From the NCBI RefSeq assembly GCF_002177115.1, contig NZ_MVAG01000122.1, positions 310,001 to 374,000 of the forward strand: a DNA stretch of 64,000 nt. The letters are read 5' to 3'. Origin of the DNA: Chryseobacterium mucoviscidosis (GTDB taxonomy: Bacteria; Bacteroidota; Bacteroidia; Flavobacteriales; Weeksellaceae). The translations under genes and the position numbers were made by a program. The notes under the pieces are model-generated. The model made no database searches. It saw nothing but the letters and a program-made list of their open reading frames with translations, and had not been told where the DNA came from. This document shows positions 40,265 through 47,855 of this stretch, one piece after another; position 1 is the first letter of the stretch, and each line of letters starts with the position of its first letter.

Positions 40265-41032
40265 ATGAAATTACAATTATGGCGAAATGCAACGCTGCTT
40301 TTAAATATTGATGGATTGAACATTTTAATTGATCCGATGTTAGGTGTAAAAGGTTCTTTGGGACAATTTCCGATGGTAGACAATGAATTATTGAATCCGT
40401 TAGTTGATTTACCTTTCACTGAGGAAGAACTTCAGGAAAAATTAAAAACGATTGATGCGGTAGCCGTTACACACCTTCATCCCGATCATTGGGACCCGAA
40501 AGCGATTGAACTTTTAGATAAAAATGTACCCATCATTTGTCCTGAAATCATTTCCGAACAGATTTCTGAGGCAGGATTTAAAAATGTGATTGTTTTCAAT
40601 GATACAGTACAGTTTAAAAATATTGAAATTTCTTTAACGAACGGACATCACGGAACAGGAGAAATTGAAGAACAAATGGGCGTAGTTCATGGATTTGTCT
40701 TTAAAAATGCTGAACAGTCTGTTTATATTGCGGGTGACAGTATCTGGTGTGAAGAAGTGGAACAGGCAATTAAAAAACATCAGCCGGAGCACATTATTGT
40801 TGCGGGAGGAGCAGCAACTTTTGTAGTGGGAGATCCGATTGTGATGACGAGTCATGACATTTTGAAAGTCTGTGAATCTGCGCCGAATTCAAAGGTCTGG
40901 GTAACACATCTTGAAACTGTAAGTCATTCTAAAGAAGACAGAAAATTCATTAAAGAAAAAATTCAGGAAAATGGTTTGGAAGAAAGATGTTTTGTGCTGA
41001 ATGACGGCGAAGAAGCTGAATTAGGTGCCTAA
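40265..41032 (+). CDS. UlaG-like MBL-fold metallo-hydrolase
   Basis: A 255-aa protein of the L-ascorbate-6-phosphate-lactonase-like (UlaG) branch of the metallo-beta-lactamase fold. It has VTHLHPDHWDPKA (HxHxDH, about 77-89), GHHGTGEIEE, YIAGDSIWCEEV and a C-terminal HLETVSHSKED for the remaining metal ligands. The N-terminal NATLLLNIDGLNILIDPMLG is typical. Substrate is unknown. Divergent partner of the HxlR regulator, which probably controls it. Confidence 0.88.
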   Translation: MKLQLWRNATLLLNIDGLNILIDPMLGVKGSLGQFPMVDNELLNPLVDLPFTEEELQEKLKTIDAVAVTHLHPDHWDPKAIELLDKNVPIICPEIISEQISEAGFKNVIVFNDTVQFKNIEISLTNGHHGTGEIEEQMGVVHGFVFKNAEQSVYIAGDSIWCEEVEQAIKKHQPEHIIVAGGAATFVVGDPIVMTSHDILKVCESAPNSKVWVTHLETVSHSKEDRKFIKEKIQENGLEERCFVLNDGEEAELGA

Positions 41033-41090
41033 ATCTCTTGCTTAAAGATTTGAGATTAAATCTTAATTTAGCCGGATCAAATTATAAAAA

Positions 41091-41627
41091 ATGCATTTAG
41101 AAACAGAAAGATTACTGATTCGGGATCTGACTTTGGACGATAAACAGGCAATTTTCAATTATCGTTCTGATGCGGAAGCGAATAAATTTCAGGGCTGGAT
41201 TCCGGAAACATTGAAAGATGTTGAACAGTTTATTGAAAGAAATAACAAAGAATTCAATCAGCCGGAAAGCTGGTATCAGGTTTTAATTACGGAAAAAGAT
41301 ACAAAAGCTGTGATCGGCGATATCGGAATTCATTTCTTTGGTGCAGAAAATTTGCAGGTGGAATTAGGAATTACTTTAAATAAAGACTTTCAGGGAAGAG
41401 GATATGCTTCTGAAGCGTTAAAAGGAGTAATTAATTTTCTTTTCAGCGATCTGAAAAAACACAGAATCATGGCTTCTGTAGATCCGGAAAACATTGATTC
41501 ACTTAAACTGATGGAACGCATTGGTTTTAGAAAAGAAGGTCATTTTGTGAAAAGTTTATTCTGGAAAAACAACTGGACAGATGATGTGATCTATGCTTTG
41601 CTTCGGGAAGAATGGATTAAAGAATAA
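41091..41627 (+). CDS. GNAT-family N-acetyltransferase (RimJ/RimL-like)
   Basis: A 178-aa acetyltransferase. The N-terminus LETERLLIRDLTLDDKQAIF is typical of the RimJ/RimL group, ELGITLNKDFQGRGYASEAL (about 90-109) carries the acetyl-CoA pyrophosphate loop QGRGYA, and NIDSLKLMERIGFRKEGHF (about 131-149) is the family's C-terminal signature. It may acetylate an N-terminal or small-molecule amine. It follows the MBL-fold gene by 58 bases and ends at a terminator. Confidence 0.9.
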   Translation: MHLETERLLIRDLTLDDKQAIFNYRSDAEANKFQGWIPETLKDVEQFIERNNKEFNQPESWYQVLITEKDTKAVIGDIGIHFFGAENLQVELGITLNKDFQGRGYASEALKGVINFLFSDLKKHRIMASVDPENIDSLKLMERIGFRKEGHFVKSLFWKNNWTDDVIYALLREEWIKE

Positions 41628-41630
41628 GAG

Positions 41631-41663
41631 AAAAACCGTTTCAACAGAGACGGTTTTTATTTT
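41631..41663 (+). terminator. Terminator after the GNAT gene
   Basis: Arms at 41631-41642 and 41647-41658 pair over 12 bases with one G-U pair, followed by ATTTT. Confidence 0.8.
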
Positions 41664-41735
41664 CAGTACAAACGTTCATGCCGCATTTTCCTTTTGCTTG
41701 GCGTATTTTTTGAACCTTGCAAAAATAAATTTTAT

Positions 41736-42443
41736 ATGCTATCCGTATTTCTTTTAGAATTAGACTGGAAAGAACTTCTGATGGGACACGAAGAATGGTC
41801 TTTTATTCTGGAAATCATTCTCCGCACCGCCATTATGTTCATCACGATCATTATCGGATTAAGAGTTTTGGGAAAAAGGGGAGTGAAGCAGCTTTCGATT
41901 TTCGAACTTGTGGTGATTATCGGACTGGGTTCTGCGGCGGGAGATCCAATGTTCAATAAAGATGTGGGAATTATTTCTTCGTTTATCGTTTTTGCGGTGA
42001 TTATTCTTCTGTACACCATTGTAACCTATTTTATCGCAAAAAATAAAAAAATCGAACAACTTATTGAGGGAAAATCGATCTGCCTGATCGAAAACGGAGA
42101 ATTTTCCATTGAAAATTTTAAAAAAGAAAATCTCGGCAGTGATGAATTTTTTGCTGAATTAAGACTAAAAGGAATTTCTCAGTTGGGACAGATCGAAAGT
42201 GCCATTGAAGAAATTTCGGGAGAAATCAGTGTGTTTTATTTCGAAGATGAAAGAGTAAAGTACGGACTTCCGATTATGCCGGATTCTCTGGATCATCCTT
42301 TGAAAACGATTGTTCATGAAGGATTTTATTCATGCACGTTCTGCGGACATACGGAAGAAAAACACAAAGGTATGGCAGGAAACTGCAGCAAATGTAAAAA
42401 AGATGAATGGATAGCTTCAAGCAATAGAAAGCGCGTTACCTGA
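41736..42443 (+). CDS. DUF421 membrane protein with C-terminal zinc ribbon
   Basis: A 235-aa inner-membrane protein of the YetF/YcaP group. Three hydrophobic segments occupy about 20-105 (ILRTAIMFITIIIGLRVLGK and IVFAVIILLYTIVTYFI among them), with the family phrase GKRGVKQLSIFELVVIIGLG. The soluble DUF421 domain follows (IEQLIEGKSICLIENGEF; FAELRLKGISQLGQIESAI). The end is unusual: CTFCGHTEEK and CSKCKKDEW form a four-Cys zinc ribbon. I start at the ATG at 41736, not at an upstream TTG. Function unknown; homologues are linked to spore and envelope physiology. Confidence 0.87.
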   Translation: MLSVFLLELDWKELLMGHEEWSFILEIILRTAIMFITIIIGLRVLGKRGVKQLSIFELVVIIGLGSAAGDPMFNKDVGIISSFIVFAVIILLYTIVTYFIAKNKKIEQLIEGKSICLIENGEFSIENFKKENLGSDEFFAELRLKGISQLGQIESAIEEISGEISVFYFEDERVKYGLPIMPDSLDHPLKTIVHEGFYSCTFCGHTEEKHKGMAGNCSKCKKDEWIASSNRKRVT

Positions 42444-42910
42444 TAAAAATAAAAAAAGACTCCTTAGAAAGGAGCCTAAAAAAACACAAATGATGAAAAA
42501 AAATTATTTCGATTCACAAATATAATCAAAAAATGATTTTCCAACCTAATATTTTCAGAAAAAAAGTAACATATTTTTTTCATGATGTTAATAGATAAAA
42601 ATGATTGGCTTAAACTGTGATTTTTTATTTCTTTATAATCTTTTTTTAATTTGTTTCAAGCCTATGTAAAGACTCTATGGAGCTTTATTTGTGTAGAAAT
42701 CATATTCGCGAGATACTCGGCGTTCCGTAGGAACGCTATCTTTGAATTAAATACAATGACTGATCATATCTTCTCATTTACCTTTTACCCTTTTAATTAC
42801 CGACTTTATATTGACTAAGTGTAAAATAATTTCACATAAATTCTTTTAAGTTCAAAATTTTTAACAAATCAGTAAGTTTTATTTTTAATTTTAAACCAAA
42901 ATATAAACTT
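42444..42910. other. Spacer with weak hairpin and repeat fragment
   Basis: CTCCTT (42460-42465) and AAGGAG (42469-42474) form a short hairpin whose T-run lies on the minus strand, so it is not an obvious terminator of the DUF421 gene. The dispersed repeat at 42672-42745 follows. No gene is seen, and no consensus promoter was found before 42911. Confidence 0.4.
42672..42745. repeat. Fragment related to the 6861-7072 MITE-like element
   Basis: This ~75-bp stretch, from CTCTATGGAG through TGTGTAGAAATCATATTCGC to CGTTCCGTAGGAACGCTATC, aligns with 6890-6960 of the inner element with about a dozen changes. The terminal inverted repeats are absent here. Confidence 0.7.
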
Positions 42911-43831
42911 ATGAAAAGAAAATTACTTCCACTTATCGTTTTGTTAGGGATTCATCTCTGCGCTCAGGAAAAAAGCGAAGCTGCTGTTTCGGATACAGCA
43001 AAAGTATTGAGCATTCAGGGACAGAATACCTTAATGCTCAATCAGGCAGCTTTTTCCAACTGGGTTGGAGGAGGAGCCAATAATGTGGGTTGGCTTGCCG
43101 GAGTAAACTATAATCTTACGTACGAAAAAGGAAAAGATCTCTGGGAAAATATTATTATTCTCGGATACGGACAAAATAATACGAAAGGAGTAGGAACGAG
43201 AAAAACTCAGGATGTAATTAATCTTTCCACTAATTATGGAAGAGAATTTGCAAAAAACTGGTATATTTCCGCAGGAGCCAGTTTACAGACACAGTTTGCA
43301 CCGGGTTATGCAGACGGAAATAATCCTGATGCGGCGAAAATTTCAAATTTCATGGCTCCGGGTTATCTTAATATGGGAGCCGGAGTTACTTACAGACCCA
43401 ATGATAATTTTACGGCAACAATACGTCCTGCCAATGCAAGATGGACCTTTGTTTTAGATAAAGAACTTCAATATAAGGGAATTTATGGATTAAAGAATGA
43501 CGGTGATTCTTCTCTGTTTCAATTCGGTTTTTTGGGAACAGCAATGTATAAACTAAAGATCATGGAGAACATTACTTTAATGAATACAGGTTCTGTTTTC
43601 TCTAATTATCTGGATCATCCTGAAAGACTTGTTTTAGCATACAGCGGAATTTTGAATATGAAAATTAATAAATTTATTTCCACGAATGTAACGCTGGACT
43701 TACTGTACGATCATAATCAGATTGCTAAAACACAGCTAAAACAGACTTTAGGAGTCGGCTTTGCTTATAATATTGATAATGGCAGAAAACGCTCTGAGAA
43801 TAAAGAAAACCAGACGTGGCTTAAAAAATAA
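42911..43831 (+). CDS. DUF3078 outer-membrane-associated protein
   Basis: A 306-aa exported protein with the signal MKRKLLPLIVLLGIHLCAQ. The mature part starts with the DUF3078 signature QNTLMLNQAAFSNWVGGGAN (about 38-57) and continues in alternating beta strands (VNYNLTYEKGKDLWENIIILGYG in pieces, YLNMGAGVTYRPNDNF, LGVGFAYNID), suggesting a barrel or a large beta-structure in the outer membrane. The family is typical of Bacteroidota and has no assigned function. Single gene, followed by a hairpin that serves the convergent ferritin-like genes. Confidence 0.88.
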   Translation: MKRKLLPLIVLLGIHLCAQEKSEAAVSDTAKVLSIQGQNTLMLNQAAFSNWVGGGANNVGWLAGVNYNLTYEKGKDLWENIIILGYGQNNTKGVGTRKTQDVINLSTNYGREFAKNWYISAGASLQTQFAPGYADGNNPDAAKISNFMAPGYLNMGAGVTYRPNDNFTATIRPANARWTFVLDKELQYKGIYGLKNDGDSSLFQFGFLGTAMYKLKIMENITLMNTGSVFSNYLDHPERLVLAYSGILNMKINKFISTNVTLDLLYDHNQIAKTQLKQTLGVGFAYNIDNGRKRSENKENQTWLKK

Positions 43832-43860
43832 CTGGCAGTTATTTAATATTTTAAAAAAAT

Positions 43861-43885
43861 CCCTTTCCGAGTTTTTCGGAAAGGG
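43861..43885 (-). terminator. Terminator of the ferritin-like gene pair
   Basis: CCCTTTCCGA (43861-43870) pairs with TCGGAAAGGG (43876-43885). The minus-strand transcript continues into a run of T at 43854-43860. Confidence 0.8.
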
Positions 43886-43918
43886 ACTAAACAGCTAAAA
43901 ATTTAAGGTAAAAACCCC

Positions 43919-44734
43919 TCAGACAATGAATAATGATGCAATTGCCTGGGCATCACTTCCACTTAAAATCTCGTCATAGGCAGCAGAACCTGCAGCAGCT
44001 CCAAAAGCTGTTGCGGTATTAAAGCCAGCCTGATTTGTATTGCCTTCTCCGGCGTAAACAGGATTGGTTGCAGAAGGCATATTTCCTCCGTCTGCCAATT
44101 CTATCCATCCTTTGTTGGCTCTCATTCTTCTTACCTGTGAAGCGTGTCTTGCTTCTACAGAGTGAATCTGCAATGCAGCCTGAAGAACTGTTTTATTAGA
44201 CATTACATTTCCTGCCTGTCCTTTGTATGCTCTTACTCCGGTATCTTCAAATGCCTGAGCTAAAACAAGGAACTGATTGTAATCTGTAAAAGGTGAAAAA
44301 TTACCGTTCGCCGTAAAATCGAAGGTCGGTTTAGCGCCCGGAGTTACTCCTAAAGAAGTTAAAGTATTTTTCAAAAACGTTACGTGTGCAGATTCATGTT
44401 TTGCAATCTGCATAAATACCACTTTGTCTGCACTCGGAATCAAAGACGAAGCCGCCAATCCTAATGCATAGTATTCGTTTTCAAGATATTCCAGAACCAA
44501 AGCCAGTTGTAATGCATCCGTTAAAGCACTTTTAAAGAATGTTGCATTTTTTGTAGTATCTGTGGTTTCAGCTTTTGCAGGAGTCGTCATTAAAGCTCCT
44601 AATCCAAAAGGAACTGCAGCAATAGCCGCTTTTTTCCCGAAAGATGAAATATTGGTAAGTGTTTCTAATCTTGATGTTTCTGTAGTGAAGAATTTATCAT
44701 CAGAAAGCTTATCTAGTAATTTAAGAATATTCAT
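43919..44734 (-). CDS. Ferritin-like domain protein (Ferritin_2 type), gene 2 of pair
   Basis: A 271-aa protein of the ferritin-like PF13668 group. Residues 1-55 contain a hydrophobic stretch (AAIAAVPFGLGALMTTPAKA) that looks like an export signal after a long N-terminal region. The four-helix part shows LEYLENEYYALGL (about 83-95), AKHESAHVTFLK (ExxH, about 110-121), QAFEDTGVRAYKG, and SVEARHASQVRRM (ExxRH). Many members are exported and lack proven iron storage. The tail is Ala- and Gly-rich. It lies 24 bases after the partner gene and is probably co-transcribed with it. Confidence 0.87.
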   Translation of the reverse strand: MNILKLLDKLSDDKFFTTETSRLETLTNISSFGKKAAIAAVPFGLGALMTTPAKAETTDTTKNATFFKSALTDALQLALVLEYLENEYYALGLAASSLIPSADKVVFMQIAKHESAHVTFLKNTLTSLGVTPGAKPTFDFTANGNFSPFTDYNQFLVLAQAFEDTGVRAYKGQAGNVMSNKTVLQAALQIHSVEARHASQVRRMRANKGWIELADGGNMPSATNPVYAGEGNTNQAGFNTATAFGAAAGSAAYDEILSGSDAQAIASLFIV

Positions 44735-44758
44735 AATGTAATTTTTTGAAGTGAATAA

Positions 44759-45466
44759 TTAACCGATTCCCTGTTCTTTCCAAGTGAAAGGTGTTTTGAA
44801 AAATCCTCCTGCTGCCGATACGACATCTTTTGGTTCTTTTGCAAGATCCAATCCATTGGCATCAATCACGTCATCTCCTGAGAAAGCCGCGGTTCCGGGG
44901 TTGATAAGGTTTCTGATTGCTGAAGCATGTCTTGCCTCCACGGAAACAATCTTACCTGCAATTACCAGATAATCTGCATTGGTAATGTATTTTCCTGCTC
45001 CGTTGTACGCTGCAACTCCTGTATCTTCCAATGCTTTTGCAGTAGCCAATACAGAGTTTCTGTCGTTAAAATTTACATTCGGGTACTGAAACTCCAGAGT
45101 AGGCAGTACATTGGATGTTGCTCCGCTGATTGCTGCCTTAAAGAAGTCTCTGTGGATTACTTCATGATGATAAAGATCTGTAAAAAGCTGTTTTTCAGCA
45201 TTTGAGATTCCGGAATAGAAATTATTAACCACTTTGGTATAGAAATCTGCTTCCAGTTGTTCAAGTGCATAAGCATAGTTCAATACACCAACGTCACCTT
45301 TTCCAAGGTCGAAAACGTTATTTTCAACCATATCGAAATTATCGTCATCACAACCGATCATGGTAAGACCTGCAAGAGCAAGACCTACACCGCTCAGTTT
45401 CAAAAAATTTCTTCTGCCTGTATCCAGAGTTACTCCCTGGTTAGACACATTAATAGTTTTTTTCAT
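44759..45466 (-). CDS. Tat-exported ferritin-like lipoprotein, gene 1 of pair
   Basis: A 235-aa protein with TGRRNFLKLSGVGLALAG (about 16-33), a twin-arginine signal, followed by LTMIGC where the Cys (about 39) fits a lipobox. The ferritin-like part has LEQLEADFYTKV, YHHEVIHRDFFK (ExxH), KALEDTGVAAYNG and SVEARHASAIR (ExxRH), parallel to its neighbour. A Tat signal means the protein may be exported folded, with metal already bound. Both genes are divergent from an ECF sigma/anti-sigma pair and adjacent to fasciclin. Confidence 0.88.
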   Translation of the reverse strand: MKKTINVSNQGVTLDTGRRNFLKLSGVGLALAGLTMIGCDDDNFDMVENNVFDLGKGDVGVLNYAYALEQLEADFYTKVVNNFYSGISNAEKQLFTDLYHHEVIHRDFFKAAISGATSNVLPTLEFQYPNVNFNDRNSVLATAKALEDTGVAAYNGAGKYITNADYLVIAGKIVSVEARHASAIRNLINPGTAAFSGDDVIDANGLDLAKEPKDVVSAAGGFFKTPFTWKEQGIG

Positions 45467-45526
45467 AATATTATTTTTTAGTGTAGAGGTTTATATATTT
45501 TAATGTGTTTTGGACAAAGTTGAAAG

Positions 45527-45552
45527 AAAACAGCATAAATATTATGCTGTTT
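45527..45552 (-). terminator. Terminator after the fasciclin gene
   Basis: AAACAGCATAA and TTATGCTGTTT form a perfect stem with a 3-4-base loop. On the minus strand TTTTCTTTC follows. It separates fasciclin from the ferritin-like pair. Confidence 0.65.
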
Positions 45553-45569
45553 CTCACACTTAAAAATTA

Positions 45570-46139
45570 TTATGGCATTAACACCGTATCTATAACATGA
45601 ATTACACCGTTAGACTGGTTAACGTCTGCAATAGTTACTTTTGCATCGTTTCCTTTAGCATCTCTTACATAAAGATTTTTACCTTTTGCCCAGAAAGTAA
45701 GTTCTTCACCTTCCACTGTTTTCATCATTGCTTTTCCGTTTCCGGCTTTTACTGCTGCCCAAACCTGTTTAGAGCTATATTTTCCCGGTAAAACATGATA
45801 CGTAAGAATTTTTGTAAGCATTTCTTTATTTTCAGGCTTCACAAGATTTTCTACTGTTCCTTTCGGAAGTTTAGCAAATGCTGCATCTGTTGGTGCAAAA
45901 ACAGTAAACGGACCTGCTCCCTGTAACGTTTCTACAAGACCTGCAGCTTTTACAGCAGCTACCAGTGTTTTGTGATCTTTAGAATTTACTGCGTTCTCAA
46001 TAATGTTTTTAGACGGATACATTGGAGCTCCTCCTACCATTACTGTTTTTTCCTTCATTGTCTGTGCTGTAGCGTTTCCACTGAAAGCGAATGATAAAGC
46101 TACCATTCCTAAAACTGCGATTTTTGATCTAGTATTCAT
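45570..46139 (-). CDS. Fasciclin-domain protein
   Basis: A 189-aa secreted or periplasmic protein with a signal peptide (cleavage after NATAQ, about residue 26) and one FAS1 domain: [32 protein letters not shown] (about 97-108), [13 protein letters not shown] and [13 protein letters not shown] at the end. FAS1 domains mediate adhesion or binding in many systems. It lies between the ferritin-like pair and the divergent ECF sigma factor and is a candidate member of that regulon. The long 266-base upstream gap has no clear -7 box on its strand. Confidence 0.92.
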   Translation of the reverse strand: MNTRSKIAVLGMVALSFAFSGNATAQTMKEKTVMVGGAPMYPSKNIIENAVNSKDHKTLVAAVKAAGLVETLQGAGPFTVFAPTDAAFAKLPKGTVENLVKPENKEMLTKILTYHVLPGKYSSKQVWAAVKAGNGKAMMKTVEGEELTFWAKGKNLYVRDAKGNDAKVTIADVNQSNGVIHVIDTVLMP

Positions 46140-46354
46140 TTTTTTTAATTTTTAATGATAAATTATTCGATTTGTCTGTTGTTAAAATCATTTACGAACT
46201 CGGTTTTATTTTGGATTTAAAAATTTGAATAAAAATCACAAGTAATTGAAAAACAGGTTATTAAATTTTATATTTGTTTTGAAATAGATGAATATTGTTC
46301 ACAATCTGTTAATATATACTCTGTTTTAATAAAGATTTAAAAGAGTTTTTAAAA

Positions 46355-46386
46355 TTTGGTTATCATTAATATTATTGTTACTTTTG
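46355..46386 (+). promoter_or_regulatory. Promoter of the ECF sigma/anti-sigma operon
   Basis: TTTG at 46355-46358 and TACTTTTG at 46379-46386, 20 bases apart, match the Bacteroidota -33/-7 consensus TTTG...TAnnTTTG. Transcription would start near 46392, about 14 bases before the proposed ATT start codon. Confidence 0.65.
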
Positions 46387-46405
46387 ATGGGTAAAATAAT
46401 TTACT

Positions 46406-46954
46406 ATTAAAACAAAATATTCTGAAGAGCAGCTAATCGTTTTACTAAAGGAAAAAAACGAAACAGGTTTTCATCATCTGTATGATCACTATTCCGGTGC
46501 ATTGTACGGGGTGATTCTTCGAATTGTTCAGTCCAAAGAATATACAGAAGAGATTATTCAGGACGTTTTTGTTAAAATATGGAATTCTATCCATCAATAT
46601 GATGTTTCTAAAGGTAGATTTTATACCTGGATGATTAATATTGCAAGGAATACAGCGATCGATTATTTAAAATCAAAAGGATTTCAGAACCAGTTAAAAA
46701 ACCAATCGCTTCCAGATTTCGTATATGATTCTACAGAGCTTTCAACGACTAATGATTCTTCCGATTATATCGGTTTTGCCAGTGTGCTTGAAAGTCTGGA
46801 GAAAGACAAAAAGGAACTTATCGATCTCGCGTATTATCAGGGATATACACAAAACGAAATATCCGAAAAGCTGAAGATACCGCTGGGAACGGTTAAAACT
46901 AAAATGAGGAATGCACTTATGAAACTTAAAGATTTGCTAAAAGATTATCAATAA
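46406..46954 (+). CDS. ECF-subfamily RNA polymerase sigma factor, probable ATT start
   Basis: The 182-aa reading starts at ATT (46406). Region 2 needs the sequence that begins KTKYSEEQLIVLLKEKNETG, and an in-frame TAA at 46397-46399 leaves only TTT, ACT and ATT before it. The first ATG/GTG/TTG codon (TTG at 46502) would delete half of region 2. The region 2 helix IQDVFVKIWNSIHQYDVSKG and region 4 (LAYYQGYTQNEISEKLKIPLGTVKTKMR) are clear. It directs polymerase to an envelope or stress regulon. The anti-sigma gene follows at once; fasciclin and ferritin-like genes nearby are candidate targets. Confidence 0.9.
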   Translation: MKTKYSEEQLIVLLKEKNETGFHHLYDHYSGALYGVILRIVQSKEYTEEIIQDVFVKIWNSIHQYDVSKGRFYTWMINIARNTAIDYLKSKGFQNQLKNQSLPDFVYDSTELSTTNDSSDYIGFASVLESLEKDKKELIDLAYYQGYTQNEISEKLKIPLGTVKTKMRNALMKLKDLLKDYQ

Positions 46955-46955
46955 A

Positions 46956-47765
46956 TTGAACACTAAAGAATACATATCATCCGGAATTTTAGAATCTTAT
47001 ATTCTAGGTCTTGCTTCTCCAGAAGAGGCGGGAATTTTGGAGTGTGTGATGAAAAACAATGCGGAAGTAAAAGCTGCTTTTGAAGAGGCACAGAAAACAC
47101 TGGAAGATCTTGCAACAGCACAAGCGGTAGCACCTCCGGCAGATTTAAAATCGAAGATTTGGAACAAAATTCAGCAGGAACAGAATGCTGAAGAGGAAAA
47201 GCCTGTATTTTCTGCGGATATTCCTGCGGCAAAACCACAGGAAGAAATAAGAATTCAGGGAAATAACAACTGGAAAGTGTATACCGTTGCAGCATCGGTA
47301 TTGCTTCTGGTAAGCGTTGGCGGAAATATTTTCTGGATGAACAGCCAGAAAGAAACTAAAGAAGCGATTGCAAAAATGGAGACTGAGAAAAACGCTCAGA
47401 ATCTTGCAATGCAGAGACTAAATCAGAAAATGGAAATGGTTTCCAATCCTGATATGAAAATGGTGAAACTGAAAGGCGTAGAAAAACATAACGATTCCAA
47501 AGCAATGGTTTTCTGGGATACTAAAACCAAAGATGTATATCTTGATGCGGAAAGTTTACCAAAAGCTCCGGAAGGAATGCAGTATCAGCTTTGGGCTATT
47601 GCAGATGGGAAACCTGTAGATGCAGGGATGTATACGGAAGAAAAAGACAGCAAAATTGCGCTTGCCAACATTCCAAATGCTCAGGCTTTTGCCATTACAC
47701 TGGAAAAAGAGGGTGGAAGTCCCGTTCCTACTATGGAAAATATGTATGTAATGGGAGAAATTTAA
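46956..47765 (+). CDS. Anti-sigma factor (RskA-like)
   Basis: A 269-aa inner-membrane protein starting with TTG one base after the sigma stop. The N-terminal cytoplasmic part (about 1-95; SGILESYILGLASPEEAGIL) would bind sigma. A single transmembrane segment follows (VYTVAASVLLLVSVGGNIFW, about 108-127), then a coiled-coil-like stretch rich in Met, Glu and Lys, and the periplasmic RskA-type domain (AMVFWDTKTKDVYLDAESLP, GMQYQLWAIADGKPVDAG). It probably holds the sigma factor inactive until an envelope signal releases it. Confidence 0.92.
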   Translation: MNTKEYISSGILESYILGLASPEEAGILECVMKNNAEVKAAFEEAQKTLEDLATAQAVAPPADLKSKIWNKIQQEQNAEEEKPVFSADIPAAKPQEEIRIQGNNNWKVYTVAASVLLLVSVGGNIFWMNSQKETKEAIAKMETEKNAQNLAMQRLNQKMEMVSNPDMKMVKLKGVEKHNDSKAMVFWDTKTKDVYLDAESLPKAPEGMQYQLWAIADGKPVDAGMYTEEKDSKIALANIPNAQAFAITLEKEGGSPVPTMENMYVMGEI

Positions 47766-47790
47766 CAGTAAAAACAATTTTAAAATATGA

Positions 47791-47817
47791 AGACCGGCGT
47801 TTTGCCGGTCTTTTTTG
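47791..47817 (+). terminator. Terminator of the sigma/anti-sigma operon
   Basis: AGACCGGC (47791-47798) and GCCGGTCT (47804-47811) form a GC-rich stem with a run of six T. Confidence 0.9.
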
Positions 47818-47855
47818 TTGGATAAAAAAGGATAAAATTTAATCAACTGAAAAAA

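Noticed and set aside
42487-42527. Very short frame starting ATGATGAAAAAAAATTAT after the DUF421 gene
   Set aside because: It has about eleven codons and no recognisable role. It may be a leader peptide, but nothing downstream supports that.
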